From: Castellaniella sp049673105
GTDB taxonomy: Bacteria; Pseudomonadota; Gammaproteobacteria; Burkholderiales; Burkholderiaceae_B
NCBI RefSeq assembly: GCF_049673105.1
Contig: NZ_JBATXG010000017.1
Coordinates: 1-64,000, forward strand
DNA: 64,000 nucleotides
Reading direction: 5' to 3'
Both the position numbers and the translations under genes were made by a program. Shown here piece by piece: positions 9,419-18,305 of this stretch. Position 1 is the first letter of the stretch, and every line of letters starts with the position of its first letter. The notes under the pieces are model-generated. The model saw nothing but the letters and a program-made list of their open reading frames with translations, did not search any database and was not told the DNA's origin.

Positions 9419-9964
9419 ATGGCTGCGAATGATCAGCGCCTGATTTGGCTGGATATGGAAATGTCCGGCTTGGATCCTGAAAAAGAACGCATTCTGGAAA
9501 TTGCCCTGATTGTCACTGAACCCGATCTGACCGAAGTCGCACAGGCGCCGGTGCTGGTGGTGCATCAGGATGCCGCGGTGCTCGACGGCATGGATAAATG
9601 GAACCAGTCCACACATGGCAAAAGCGGCCTGATCGATCGGGTCAAGGCCTCCACCCTGACGGAAACCCAGGTCGAAGACATCCTGTTGGAATTTCTGGCC
9701 CCTCTGGTGCCGGCGGGCAAGTCGCCCATGTGCGGCAACACCATCGGCCAGGATCGGCGCTTCATGGTGAAATACATGCCGCGCCTGGAAGCCTATTTCC
9801 ACTACCGCAACCTGGACGTCAGCACCTTGAAGGAACTGTCGTTGCGCTGGAAGCCCGAGGTCTACCGCAGCTTCACCAAAGCCAGCAAGCACGAAGCCCT
9901 GGCCGACATCCAGGAATCCATCAATGAACTGAAGCACTACCGCGAACACTTCCTGCGCCTATAG
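9419..9964 (+). CDS. orn: Oligoribonuclease
   Basis: The 181-residue enzyme is a DEDDh 3'-5' exonuclease. The first catalytic Asp and Glu lie in WLDMEMSGLDPEKERILEIA, and later motifs include CGNTIGQDRRF and the C-terminal KHEALADIQESINELKHYRE. Orn removes the last 2-5 nt oligoribonucleotides, including pGpG from c-di-GMP breakdown, which is relevant as a diguanylate cyclase is also encoded in this window. ATG 9419 follows AAAGGA at 9404-9409. A GTG just before it (9416) would add only one residue. Confidence 0.96.
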   Translation: MAANDQRLIWLDMEMSGLDPEKERILEIALIVTEPDLTEVAQAPVLVVHQDAAVLDGMDKWNQSTHGKSGLIDRVKASTLTETQVEDILLEFLAPLVPAGKSPMCGNTIGQDRRFMVKYMPRLEAYFHYRNLDVSTLKELSLRWKPEVYRSFTKASKHEALADIQESINELKHYREHFLRL

Positions 9965-9974
9965 GAGACATGAG

Positions 9975-10421
9975 ATGACAGGCGCAGGCATCGCCGGCAT
10001 CGGCACGGATTTGTTGCGGGTGGATCGCATCGAGCGCGTCTATGCGCGGCACGGCGAACGTTTTGTCCAGCGCGTGCTGGGGGCCGATGAACAGCTGGTC
10101 CATGCGCGACGCGCAGCCCGGGATCCCCGGCGCGGCATCCTGTATCTGGCCACGCGCTTTGCCGCCAAAGAAGCCTTTTCCAAAGCCATCGGCCTGGGCA
10201 TCCACATGCCCATGACCTGGTCGCGGGTGCAGATCCTGAACCGCCGGGGCGGAGCGCCGGAAATCCATCTGTCCGGCCCGTTAAAGGACTGGTACGATGC
10301 CCGCTTCGGGCAGGCGCATGTGTCGATGACGGATGAATCCGACATGGTGGCGGCCTTCGTCGTGGTGGAAGGCCGTCCGCCCGCGGCAGCGCCCGATGCT
10401 CAACCCTTACACAGTCACTAG
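9975..10421 (+). CDS. acpS: Holo-[acyl-carrier-protein] synthase
   Basis: The 148-residue protein starts with the AcpS signature GIGTDLLRVDRIE and carries the second phosphopantetheinyl transferase motif RFAAKEAFSKAIG. It transfers 4'-phosphopantetheine from CoA to the acyl carrier protein. It follows orn by 10 bp with GGAGA in the gap, and nagZ follows 7 bp after its stop. At 148 residues it is slightly longer than the usual 120-130 because of an insertion around ARRAARDPRRGILY. Confidence 0.94.
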   Translation: MTGAGIAGIGTDLLRVDRIERVYARHGERFVQRVLGADEQLVHARRAARDPRRGILYLATRFAAKEAFSKAIGLGIHMPMTWSRVQILNRRGGAPEIHLSGPLKDWYDARFGQAHVSMTDESDMVAAFVVVEGRPPAAAPDAQPLHSH

Positions 10422-10428
10422 AGCCTTC

Positions 10429-11475
10429 ATGCAGAATCCCTTGCCTCCCGGACCCGTCATGGTCGATGTCGCCGGTCTGGAACTGACGACTGAAGAACTC
10501 GCGCGCCTGCGCCATCCGCAGGTGGGCGGCGTCATTCTGTTCGCCCGCAATTTCGCTGACCGCGAACAGTTGACCGCCTTGTGCGCCGCGATCCACGCCG
10601 CGCGCCAGGAACCCCTGCTGATCGCCGTCGATCACGAAGGGGGGCGTGTGCAGCGGTTTCGCACCGACGGATTCACGCCGCTGCCCGCCATGAGAACGCT
10701 AGGTCAGTGGTACGAACAGGACCCGCAAGCGGCGCTTCACGGAGCGACTGCGGTCGGCTTCGTGCTGGCCAGCGAACTGCGCGCCTGCGGGGTGGATTTC
10801 AGCTTCACGCCTGTGCTGGATCTGGATTACGGGGTCAGTCAGGTGATCGGCAACCGCGCCTTTCACGAAGATCCTGTCGTGGTGTCTCTGCTGGCCCGCG
10901 CCCTGGTTCAGGGGCTGGCGCAGGCCGGCATGGCGGCCTGCGGCAAGCATTTCCCAGGGCATGGGGCCGTCGCGGCGGATTCCCATCACGCGATTCCGGT
11001 GGATGACCGGTCGCTGGCCGATATTCTGGACGCCGATGCGTCCCCCTACCTCTGGTTGGGCGATCTGGTCCTGCCCGCCGTCATGCCTGCGCATGTCATC
11101 TATCCCCAGGTGGCGCCCGAACCCGCCGGGTTTTCACGCCGCTGGGTAAGCGGCATTCTGCGTGAGCAGTTTGCCTACGATGGCGTGGTGTTCTCCGACG
11201 ATCTGACCATGGAAGGCGCCAGTGTGGCGGGCGACATCCATGCCCGCGCCCGCGCCGCCCTGGATGCCGGCTGCGATATGGTGCTGGTCTGCAATCGCCC
11301 CGACCTGGCGGATGAACTGCTGACGACCCTGGATGGCCGCCCGCTGGATCCCCAGGCGGTGCGCCGTATCCGGCGCCTGATGCCGACTCTACCGTCTCCG
11401 GACTGGGCGGCTCTTCTGTCCGACCCCAGGTATCTCCGTGCCCGAAGCCTTCGATCTGAAAACCTTTCTATCTGA
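10429..11475 (+). CDS. nagZ: Beta-N-acetylhexosaminidase (peptidoglycan recycling)
   Basis: This 348-residue family 3 glycoside hydrolase has VDHEGGRVQRF (67-77), the substrate loop KHFPGHG (173-179) and the nucleophile region FSDDLTMEGA (Asp257/Asp258). NagZ removes N-acetylglucosamine from anhydro-muropeptides in the cytoplasm. ATG 10429 lies just after acpS. An upstream in-frame ATG inside acpS (10333) is rejected because it would add about 32 non-family residues. The 3' end overlaps uvrC by 38 bp, pointing to an orn-acpS-nagZ-uvrC operon. Confidence 0.94.
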   Translation: MQNPLPPGPVMVDVAGLELTTEELARLRHPQVGGVILFARNFADREQLTALCAAIHAARQEPLLIAVDHEGGRVQRFRTDGFTPLPAMRTLGQWYEQDPQAALHGATAVGFVLASELRACGVDFSFTPVLDLDYGVSQVIGNRAFHEDPVVVSLLARALVQGLAQAGMAACGKHFPGHGAVAADSHHAIPVDDRSLADILDADASPYLWLGDLVLPAVMPAHVIYPQVAPEPAGFSRRWVSGILREQFAYDGVVFSDDLTMEGASVAGDIHARARAALDAGCDMVLVCNRPDLADELLTTLDGRPLDPQAVRRIRRLMPTLPSPDWAALLSDPRYLRARSLRSENLSI

Positions 11476-13261
11476 TCTGCCGCATCTGCCAGGCGTCTAC
11501 CGGCATATCGATGCGCAGGGAGAGGTACTGTATGTAGGCAAGGCGCGTGACCTGAAGCGCCGCGTCAGTTCGTATTTCCAAAAAACCGGCCATGGTCCGC
11601 GCATCGCGCACATGCTGGCCCGCGTGGCACGCACCGAGGTCACGGTGACGCGTACCGAGGCCGAAGCGCTGATCCTGGAAAACAACCTGATCAAGCGCCT
11701 GAAGCCGCGCTACAACATCCTGTTCCGGGATGACAAGTCCTACCCCTACCTGCACATCACGGATCACGAAGCCCCGCGCATCGTCTATTACCGGGGGAGC
11801 ACCCAGGGCAAAGGCCATTTTTTCGGTCCCTACCCCAATTCCTGGGCGGTGCGCGAGACCATCCAGATCCTGCAGAAAGTCTTCAAGCTGCGCACCTGCG
11901 AGGACAGCGTCTACGCACACCGCACGCGTCCCTGCCTGCTGTATCAGATCGGGCGCTGCTCGGCGCCTTGCGTGGGTAAGATTTCCCTGGAGGACTATCG
12001 CGCCGATGTGGATCGCGCCATCCGTTTCCTGGAAGGCCGCACCACGGAAGTCCTGCAGGATATTGAACAGCGCATGACGGCTGCTGCCGAGCGGCAGGAT
12101 TTCGAGCAGGCGGCGGTGCTGCGCGACCAGATGCGGGCGCTGGCGAAAGTCCTGCAGCAACAGACCATGGAGCAGGTGGGCGAGGACAGCGCCGACATCA
12201 TCGCGGTGGAAATCTCCGGCGGACGCGTGTGCGTCAATCTGGCGATGGTGCGGGCCGGGCGTCACCTGGGGGACAAGCCGCTGTTTCCGACCCAGGCCCA
12301 GGACGAATCCGCCGAAGAGGTGCTGTCGGCGTTCATCGCGCAGCACTATGCCGACAACCCGGTGCCGCCGGTGCTGGTCTGTTCGCATGCCTTGCCCGAC
12401 CCGGATTTGATTTCCATGCTGGCGGAACAGCATGGGCACAAGGTGCGCGCCCTGTCGCGTCCGCAGGGCGCTCGTCGGGCCTGGCTGGAGCAGGCGCAAC
12501 GCAATGCCCGGATGGCTCTGGCGCAGCGCCTGTCGGAATCCAGCGCCCGCGAGGCGCGTACGCTGGCTTTGGCGGTGGAGCTGGATCTGGATACGGATCC
12601 GGATACCCTGGCGGCCCTGCATATCGAGTGCTTCGACATCAGTCACACGGCGGGTGAAGCCACCCAGGCGTCTTGCGTGGTGTACAAGAATCACGCCATG
12701 CAGCATTCCTTGTACCGCCGTTTCAATATTGCGGGCATCGAGCCGGGCGATGATTATGCCGCCATGCGTCAGGCGCTGACCCGGCGCTACAGCCGAGTGG
12801 CGGATGGCGATGTAACGATGCCCGACATCGTCCTGATCGATGGCGGGGAAGGGCAGGTGGGAGTGGCCCGCCAGGTGTTCGAGGAATTGGGTCTGGATAC
12901 CCGCTGCATCGTGGGCGTGAAGAAAGGCGACCACCGCAAGGTCGGTCTGGAAACCCTGGTGTTCGTCGATGGCCGGCCTGCCGTGGCGCTGGGGGTGGAA
13001 TCCGCTGCCTTGATGCTGGTGGCCGAAGTGCGCGATGAGGCGCACCGCTTTGCCATCACCGGGATGCGGGCGCGTCGCGCCAAGGCACGTAATGTTTCGC
13101 GTCTGGAAGACATCGAGGGGGTCGGGCAGCACCGGCGCCGCAACCTGCTGGCCCGCTTCGGCGGGTTTTCCGGGGTGGTGGATGCCAGCATCGATGAGCT
13201 GGCGAGCGTGGATGGCATTTCCCGCCAACTGGCCGAGCGTATTTACCACGCCTTGCGCTGA
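11438..13261 (+). CDS. uvrC: Excinuclease ABC subunit C
   Basis: The 607-residue protein has the N-terminal GIY-YIG nuclease (GVY at 19-21, YVGKARDLKRR at 32-42) and a UVR helix pair near residues 205-240 that contacts UvrB. The RNase H-like second nuclease region follows (HIECFDISHTAGEATQASCV to LIDGGEGQV), then a C-terminal helix-hairpin-helix DNA-binding module. UvrC makes both incisions in nucleotide excision repair. It starts at GTG 11438 inside the end of nagZ. Confidence 0.97.
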   Translation: MPEAFDLKTFLSDLPHLPGVYRHIDAQGEVLYVGKARDLKRRVSSYFQKTGHGPRIAHMLARVARTEVTVTRTEAEALILENNLIKRLKPRYNILFRDDKSYPYLHITDHEAPRIVYYRGSTQGKGHFFGPYPNSWAVRETIQILQKVFKLRTCEDSVYAHRTRPCLLYQIGRCSAPCVGKISLEDYRADVDRAIRFLEGRTTEVLQDIEQRMTAAAERQDFEQAAVLRDQMRALAKVLQQQTMEQVGEDSADIIAVEISGGRVCVNLAMVRAGRHLGDKPLFPTQAQDESAEEVLSAFIAQHYADNPVPPVLVCSHALPDPDLISMLAEQHGHKVRALSRPQGARRAWLEQAQRNARMALAQRLSESSAREARTLALAVELDLDTDPDTLAALHIECFDISHTAGEATQASCVVYKNHAMQHSLYRRFNIAGIEPGDDYAAMRQALTRRYSRVADGDVTMPDIVLIDGGEGQVGVARQVFEELGLDTRCIVGVKKGDHRKVGLETLVFVDGRPAVALGVESAALMLVAEVRDEAHRFAITGMRARRAKARNVSRLEDIEGVGQHRRRNLLARFGGFSGVVDASIDELASVDGISRQLAERIYHALR

Positions 13262-13359
13262 AGAATGCGGCTTGTCGGCCTCATTTGGCCGGAATGTCCT
13301 GGTTTTCCCCGGTCTGGACCGCATGCCGGACATCTGCTTGGGGTAGTATTACATTTATC

Positions 13360-13929
13360 ATGCCGTTCAATATCCCCATCGCCCTGACTTGGCTGCGCAT
13401 AGCTATGATCCCGCTGCTCGTGGGATTGTTCTACTTGCCCGAAGCCTGGACCGCATCCGGCTGGCGCGACTGCGTGGCGGCGCTTGCCTTCATCGTGGCG
13501 GCTGTGACCGACTGGTTCGACGGGTATCTGGCCCGGCGCTGGAATCAGACCTCGGCGTTCGGCGCCTTTCTGGACCCCGTCGCCGACAAACTCATGGTGG
13601 TGGCGGCGCTGTTGATCCTGTTGAACCTGGGCCGGGTGGATCTGCTGATCGCCCTGGTCATCATCGGGCGCGAGTTGACCATCTCCGCCTTGCGCGAATG
13701 GATGGCGAAAATCGGCGCCAGCAGCAGCGTGGCGGTGCACTGGTTGGGAAAATTCAAAACAGCCGCCCAGATGGTCGCCATCCCCTGCCTGCTGTACTGG
13801 CAACCCATCGAAGGCGTGTCCACCCGCCTGGTCGGCTCCATCCTGATCGTGGTAGCGGCCATCCTGACGGTCTGGTCCATGTGCTACTACCTGAAAAAGG
13901 CGTGGCCGGAAATTCAGCGCCGCAGCTGA
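13360..13929 (+). CDS. pgsA: CDP-diacylglycerol--glycerol-3-phosphate 3-phosphatidyltransferase
   Basis: The 189-residue integral membrane enzyme has a complete CDP-alcohol phosphotransferase motif: Asp51, Asp54-Gly55, Ala58-Arg59, Gly68, Asp72 and Asp76. It makes phosphatidylglycerol phosphate, the first step to phosphatidylglycerol and cardiolipin. ATG 13360 gives the usual MPFNIPIALTWLRI N-terminus. An in-frame start at 13285 would add 25 atypical residues. It follows uvrC by 98 bp, an order common in betaproteobacteria. Confidence 0.95.
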   Translation: MPFNIPIALTWLRIAMIPLLVGLFYLPEAWTASGWRDCVAALAFIVAAVTDWFDGYLARRWNQTSAFGAFLDPVADKLMVVAALLILLNLGRVDLLIALVIIGRELTISALREWMAKIGASSSVAVHWLGKFKTAAQMVAIPCLLYWQPIEGVSTRLVGSILIVVAAILTVWSMCYYLKKAWPEIQRRS

Positions 13930-13953
13930 TCTGCAACCTCACTTCCCGTCGTC

Positions 13954-14139
13954 ATGGTTAGAAAACTGAGTCTCGCTGGCATCTGGATACTGGCGCTGCT
14001 GTGCTATGTGGTTCCATACCTGTTCCTGGATCAGGTGAATGCCTGGTATGGCAGTTTCCTGTTCTGGGCTGTGACGGGCGCCCTGGTGATCCTGCTTAAC
14101 CTGGTGGCCACCCGCGATTTGCGGGGGCGTGACGAATGA
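13954..14139 (+). CDS. Small two-helix membrane protein paired with an SSS symporter
   Basis: The 61-residue protein has two hydrophobic segments (about residues 5-26 and 33-52) and a short charged tail. Its stop overlaps the start of the symporter gene by 4 bp (ATGA), so the two are translationally coupled. Small two-helix proteins of this kind often precede solute:sodium symporters, as YhdT precedes PanF in E. coli, and are thought to be subunits or partners. This particular family is not identified. Confidence 0.75.
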   Translation: MVRKLSLAGIWILALLCYVVPYLFLDQVNAWYGSFLFWAVTGALVILLNLVATRDLRGRDE

Positions 14140-15605
14140 GCGCCGCATCGCTCTGGATCGGCGTCGCCATCTATCTCGTCATTGCCCTGTATGTCGCCTG
14201 GCTGTCGCGAGACGAATCCGCCAATGGCAGCACGCCCAGCATGTCAGGCTATTTTTTGGGCGCGCGCAGCTTCGGCGGGTTCGTGTCGGCGCTTAGCTAC
14301 AGCGCCACCACCTACAGCGCTTTCATGTTGGTGGGGCTGGCAGGCCTGACCTACAAAGGCGGCGTCGGGGCCTTCGGCTTCGAGATCGTCTATTTCGTGG
14401 GGGTGTCTCTGGTCGCCGTCTTCGGGCCCCGGTTCTGGCACGTGGGCAAGACCTACGACTTCATCACGCCCAGCGAAATGCTGGGTCATCGCTATCAGAG
14501 CAAGCCGGTCGCCGTCTCCATGGCGTTGACCAACTGTCTGTTCCTGATTCCCTATGCCGCCGTGCAGCTGGCCGGCGTGGGCTATCTGCTGGCGGGCATG
14601 AGCGACGGCGCCATCAGCTTCAGCACCGGCACCGTGTTTGCCACCGTCGTGGCGCTGGTCTTTTCATACATCGCCGGCATGCGCTCCATCATGTGGACGG
14701 ATGCCCTGCAGGCCTTGTTCATGCTGGTCTCGGCGACTGCCGTGGCCTGGCTGGTGGTGCATCATCTGGGCGGGCCGGGCGCTTTGTTCGAGCAGCTCAG
14801 TCAGGAACCGGGCAATGTGCTGACGGTACCCGGGCCGGGGTTCTTCTCGTTTGCTACCTTTTTGGGCCTGACGCTGCCCTGGTTTTTCTTCAGCTTGTCG
14901 AATCCCCAGGTCAGCCAGCGCTTGTTCATGCCTCGAAACCTGTCGGCCTTGCGTCGCATGCTGATCGGTTTTCTGTGTTTCGGACTGATCTACACCCTGG
15001 TGTCCGTCACCTGGGGCTTTAGCGCACTGATTGCGTTGCCGGGCTTGTCCTCTCCGGATCTGGCGACCCCGCGTCTGCTGGGGTCGGACATGGTGCCGCC
15101 CATTCTGGCAGAGATCGTGATGATCGGTATTCTGGCCGCCGCCATTTCAACGATTGATTCCATCATGCTGACTTTGTCGTCCATGCTGTCGCGCGACGTC
15201 TACGCTCATGCCGCTGATCGTCCCAGCGAGGCGCGCCAGGTGCGCTTCGGTAAATGGGTGCTGGCCCTGATCGCCGTGCTGGCGCTGCTGTTTGCCGAAT
15301 TGCGTCTCGATCTGATCGCCGTGCTGTCGGTGGCGGCGTCCACCGGTCTGGCGGTCGTCGTGCCGGCCATCGTCGGTGCGTTCTATTGGCGGCGGGGCAC
15401 CGCCGCCGGCGCGCTGGCCAGCATTCTGGGCGGTAGCGCCATCGTGCTGATCCTGTTTGCCACTGGCATCCAACCCCTGGGGTTGTCGGCTGGCGTGTGG
15501 GTGTTGCCGGTCTCGGCGGCTCTGTTTGTCGGGGTCAGCTGGCTGAGCACGGCGCCGGTCGCCGTGGCCGATGCGTTCATGGCGGCGGCCAAGGGCCGCC
15601 GCTAG
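14136..15605 (+). CDS. Sodium:solute symporter family transporter
   Basis: The 489-residue protein has about 13 hydrophobic segments and the SSS-family pattern, including YFLGARSFGGFVSALSYSATTYSAFMLVG near the N-terminus and ISTIDSIMLTLSSMLSRDVY in the second half. It should take up an organic solute with sodium in the inner membrane. The substrate is not predictable. Its closest analogues by sequence feel are PanF-like or uncharacterised SSS members. It is coupled to the small protein immediately upstream. Confidence 0.88.
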   Translation: MSAASLWIGVAIYLVIALYVAWLSRDESANGSTPSMSGYFLGARSFGGFVSALSYSATTYSAFMLVGLAGLTYKGGVGAFGFEIVYFVGVSLVAVFGPRFWHVGKTYDFITPSEMLGHRYQSKPVAVSMALTNCLFLIPYAAVQLAGVGYLLAGMSDGAISFSTGTVFATVVALVFSYIAGMRSIMWTDALQALFMLVSATAVAWLVVHHLGGPGALFEQLSQEPGNVLTVPGPGFFSFATFLGLTLPWFFFSLSNPQVSQRLFMPRNLSALRRMLIGFLCFGLIYTLVSVTWGFSALIALPGLSSPDLATPRLLGSDMVPPILAEIVMIGILAAAISTIDSIMLTLSSMLSRDVYAHAADRPSEARQVRFGKWVLALIAVLALLFAELRLDLIAVLSVAASTGLAVVVPAIVGAFYWRRGTAAGALASILGGSAIVLILFATGIQPLGLSAGVWVLPVSAALFVGVSWLSTAPVAVADAFMAAAKGRR

Positions 15606-15680
15606 CCGCGAAATCTGGCGGCGCGGCGGTGGCGGCAGGATGGCACGCCATGTCTGCTGAAATGGGGCGCGCCGCCCTGT

Positions 15681-16511
15681 TTACTGCCGCAGCGTCCGGG
15701 TCTGTCCCAGATCTTTGATGGGGACATTCGCCCGCCAGGGATTGATGTCCAGCCCGCCACGACGGGTGTAACGGGCATACACCAGCAATTCTTCCGGCGC
15801 GCAGTGCGCCATGATTTCCCCATAGATTTTTTCCACGCACAGTTCGTGGAATTCGCCCTGATGGCGCAGGGACACGATGTAGCGCAGCAGGCCGGCATGG
15901 TCGATGCGCGGCCCCGCATACTGGATCTGCAGGCTGGCCCAGTCAGGTTGGCCGGTGACGGGGCAGTTGGATTTCATCAATTCCGTCACCAGGGTTTCGC
16001 GCACGAAGGGGGCCGGTTGCGACAGGACCAAGGTGTCCGGGGTCGGGGCGTCCGTCGGGGGAAAGTCGATGTCCTGATCGTCGATGCACGTGCCGCGCAG
16101 GGGCGCGCAGCTGAGTTCGAATGCCGGTCTCACGGACAGTACTTCCACATGCACGGGCTTGCCGCAGGCGCGACTGAGATCCGTGTATAGGCGTTGGCGC
16201 ACGATGTCCGGGTATTCGAAGCGTTCGTCGTTGAGGCTATTCAGGTAAAGCTTGAAGGATTTCGATTCGATCAGGTGCGAGCTGTCGGCGGGAAAGGTGA
16301 ATCTTCCCATGGCAACGACCGGGCGGCCTTTGGCGTTCAGCCAGGACAATTCATAGGCGTTCCAGATGTCGGCGCCGTGGGGCGCCTGGGGCAGATCCAG
16401 GCCGGCGCGCGTGTCGGCGCGGGCGATGGGATACAGCAGCGCCGGATCACAGTGATTCGACCCTGCTGTGTTGCGCCCTAGAGGGCTGTGTGCGAGTGCG
16501 GATATTTCCAT
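15681..16511 (-). CDS. queF: NADPH-dependent 7-cyano-7-deazaguanine reductase
   Basis: The 276-residue protein is the long bifunctional-fold type of QueF. It has the motif ESKSFKLY (82-89) and the active-site Cys183 and Asp190 in SNCPVTGQPDW. It reduces the nitrile preQ0 to preQ1 in queuosine biosynthesis. The start at 16511 (MEISALAHSPLG) fits the family. A longer in-frame start at 16583 adds residues unlike QueF. The 75-bp gap to the convergent symporter gene is short. Confidence 0.95.
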   Translation of the reverse strand: MEISALAHSPLGRNTAGSNHCDPALLYPIARADTRAGLDLPQAPHGADIWNAYELSWLNAKGRPVVAMGRFTFPADSSHLIESKSFKLYLNSLNDERFEYPDIVRQRLYTDLSRACGKPVHVEVLSVRPAFELSCAPLRGTCIDDQDIDFPPTDAPTPDTLVLSQPAPFVRETLVTELMKSNCPVTGQPDWASLQIQYAGPRIDHAGLLRYIVSLRHQGEFHELCVEKIYGEIMAHCAPEELLVYARYTRRGGLDINPWRANVPIKDLGQTRTLRQ

Positions 16512-16809
16512 GACTTTTCTCTTGGCGTCGTAGATCAGGGGGCGACAGGAATCATTGTACTGGGTGGGTGAGCAGGATTTCACATGATGAAAGCTTGGTT
16601 TTAGGATATGAAAAATTCGTGCTGCGTTGCATTGATGATGTTTTCATAATCAGGTAATTTATTTCATAACATGGAATTAGTTTTGTAACCTATTGAATAT
16701 AATGAATAATATTTTCTATCTTATATAAGATATAAGTCATGTGTGCACTGCAGCATGAGCGTAGACTGTTTTCAACGGTTTCTTGTTTTACCTACTCAGG
16801 AGCAACACC
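16512..16809. other. AT-rich intergenic control region between queF and aceA
   Basis: This roughly 300-bp divergent region is far more AT-rich than its surroundings and holds no plausible gene. It contains a TATAAT at 16698-16703 (+ strand), a perfect 16-bp palindrome at 16717-16732 and several TTTCATAA-like repeats. It should carry the aceA promoter and its control sites, and the queF promoter on the other strand. Confidence 0.6.
16717..16732. promoter_or_regulatory. Perfect 16-bp palindrome upstream of aceA
   Basis: TATCTTATATAAGATA is identical to its own reverse complement and lies 78 bp before the aceA start. It is a candidate operator or curved-DNA element. No known regulator is matched. 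Confidence 0.4.
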
Positions 16810-18129
16810 ATGACCTCTCGCGAAACGGAAGTGCGCAATCTGCAACGCAGCTGGGCCGAAGACGCCCGTTGGCAAGGTATCAAACGGGGCTACAGTGCCG
16901 ACGAAGTCGTGCGCCTGCGTGGTTCCGTGGTGGTGGAACACACGCTGGCCCGCCGCGGGGCGGAAAAGCTGTGGGATTTGCTGCACACGGAAGATTTCGT
17001 CAATGCGCTGGGCGCCCTGACGGGTAATCAGGCCATGCAGCAGGTCAAAGCCGGTCTCAAAGCCATTTATCTGTCGGGTTGGCAGGTGGCGGGCGATGCC
17101 AATATCGCCGGTGAAATGTATCCGGACCAGTCGCTGTACCCGGCCAATTCCGTGCCTAGCGTCGTCAAGCGCATCAATAATTCCCTGACCCGCTGCGACC
17201 AGATCCAGTGGATGGAAGGCAAGAACCCCGGCGATGCGGACTATATCGACTATTTTGCGCCGATCGTGGCGGATGCCGAGGCCGGTTTCGGCGGGGTGCT
17301 GAATGCCTTCGAACTGATGAAATCCATGATCGAGGCGGGCGCTGCCGGCGTGCACTTCGAAGATCAGTTGGCTTCCGTCAAAAAATGCGGCCACATGGGC
17401 GGCAAAGTCCTGGTGCCGACGCGCGAAGCCGTCGCCAAACTGGTGTCGGCCCGTCTGGCCGCCGATGTGCTGAACGTGCCGACGCTGGTCGTGGCGCGCA
17501 CCGATGCCGAAGCCGCCGATCTGCTGACCAGCAACATCGACGAGAACGACGCGCCTTTCGTGACAGGCGAGCGCACGGTGGAAGGCTTTTACCGCACCCG
17601 TGCGGGTCTGGATCAGGCGATCTCGCGCGGACTGGCCTATGCGCCGTATGCGGATCTGATCTGGTGCGAGACGTCCACCCCCAACCTGGAATACGCCCGT
17701 CGGTTCGCCGAGGCCGTCCACCGCCAGTTCCCCGGCAAGATGCTGGCCTACAACTGCTCGCCGTCCTTCAACTGGAAGAAAAATCTGGATGACGCTACGG
17801 TGGCGAAGTTCCAGCGTGAACTGGGCGCCATGGGCTACAAATTCCAGTTCATCACGCTGGCTGGCTTCCATTCCTTGAACTACGGCATGTTCGAGCTGGC
17901 TCATGGCTATGCCCGCACGCAGATGAGCGCTTTCGTCGAATTGCAGCAAAAGGAATTCGCTGCTGCCGACAAGGGCTTTACCGCCGTCAAGCACCAGCGC
18001 GAGGTCGGTGTCGGCTATTTCGATGCCGTGACGCAGGCCATCGAAGGCGGCCAGTCCTCGACCACGGCGCTGAGCGGTTCGACCGAGGAAGCCCAGTTTG
18101 ACCAGGCACCGGCGGCCAAGGTCGCCTGA
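16810..18129 (+). CDS. aceA: Isocitrate lyase
   Basis: The 439-residue enzyme contains the isocitrate lyase signature KKCGH (191-195) with the catalytic Cys193, and the NCSPSFNWKKN region. It splits isocitrate to glyoxylate and succinate, the first step of the glyoxylate shunt, which allows growth on acetate and fatty acids. This fits the acyl-CoA dehydrogenase and glycolate oxidase genes elsewhere in the window. ATG 16810 has CAGGAGC just upstream. Malate synthase is not in the window. A strong terminator follows. Confidence 0.96.
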   Translation: MTSRETEVRNLQRSWAEDARWQGIKRGYSADEVVRLRGSVVVEHTLARRGAEKLWDLLHTEDFVNALGALTGNQAMQQVKAGLKAIYLSGWQVAGDANIAGEMYPDQSLYPANSVPSVVKRINNSLTRCDQIQWMEGKNPGDADYIDYFAPIVADAEAGFGGVLNAFELMKSMIEAGAAGVHFEDQLASVKKCGHMGGKVLVPTREAVAKLVSARLAADVLNVPTLVVARTDAEAADLLTSNIDENDAPFVTGERTVEGFYRTRAGLDQAISRGLAYAPYADLIWCETSTPNLEYARRFAEAVHRQFPGKMLAYNCSPSFNWKKNLDDATVAKFQRELGAMGYKFQFITLAGFHSLNYGMFELAHGYARTQMSAFVELQQKEFAAADKGFTAVKHQREVGVGYFDAVTQAIEGGQSSTTALSGSTEEAQFDQAPAAKVA

Positions 18130-18181
18130 GCATGAAATATTGAGAGGGCAGGGGGATGAGGGGCCCCCTGAGAAGTGTTTT

Positions 18182-18208
18182 GGGAAGGCGCAAGCCTTCC
18201 CTTTTTTT
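18182..18208 (+). terminator. Rho-independent terminator of aceA
   Basis: GGGAAGGC (18182-18189) pairs perfectly with GCCTTCCC (18194-18201) around GCAA and is followed by seven T. Confidence 0.93.
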
Positions 18209-18256
18209 GAAAACCGTTTTGAAAGCCATTGAAATACAACGGCTTGATGGTGATTT

Positions 18257-18270
18257 TTGATCTGGGTCAA
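18257..18270 (+). promoter_or_regulatory. FNR box upstream of the ccoI-like gene
   Basis: TTGATCTGGGTCAA matches the FNR consensus TTGAT-N4-ATCAA at nine of ten positions. With the downstream TATAGT (18293-18298) it sits about 41.5 bp before the expected transcript start near 18305, the class II activator position. An fnr gene ends this same cluster. Confidence 0.75.
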
Positions 18271-18305
18271 AGTCCGTCGGAAATGGGCTGGCTATAGTCT
18301 ATGCC

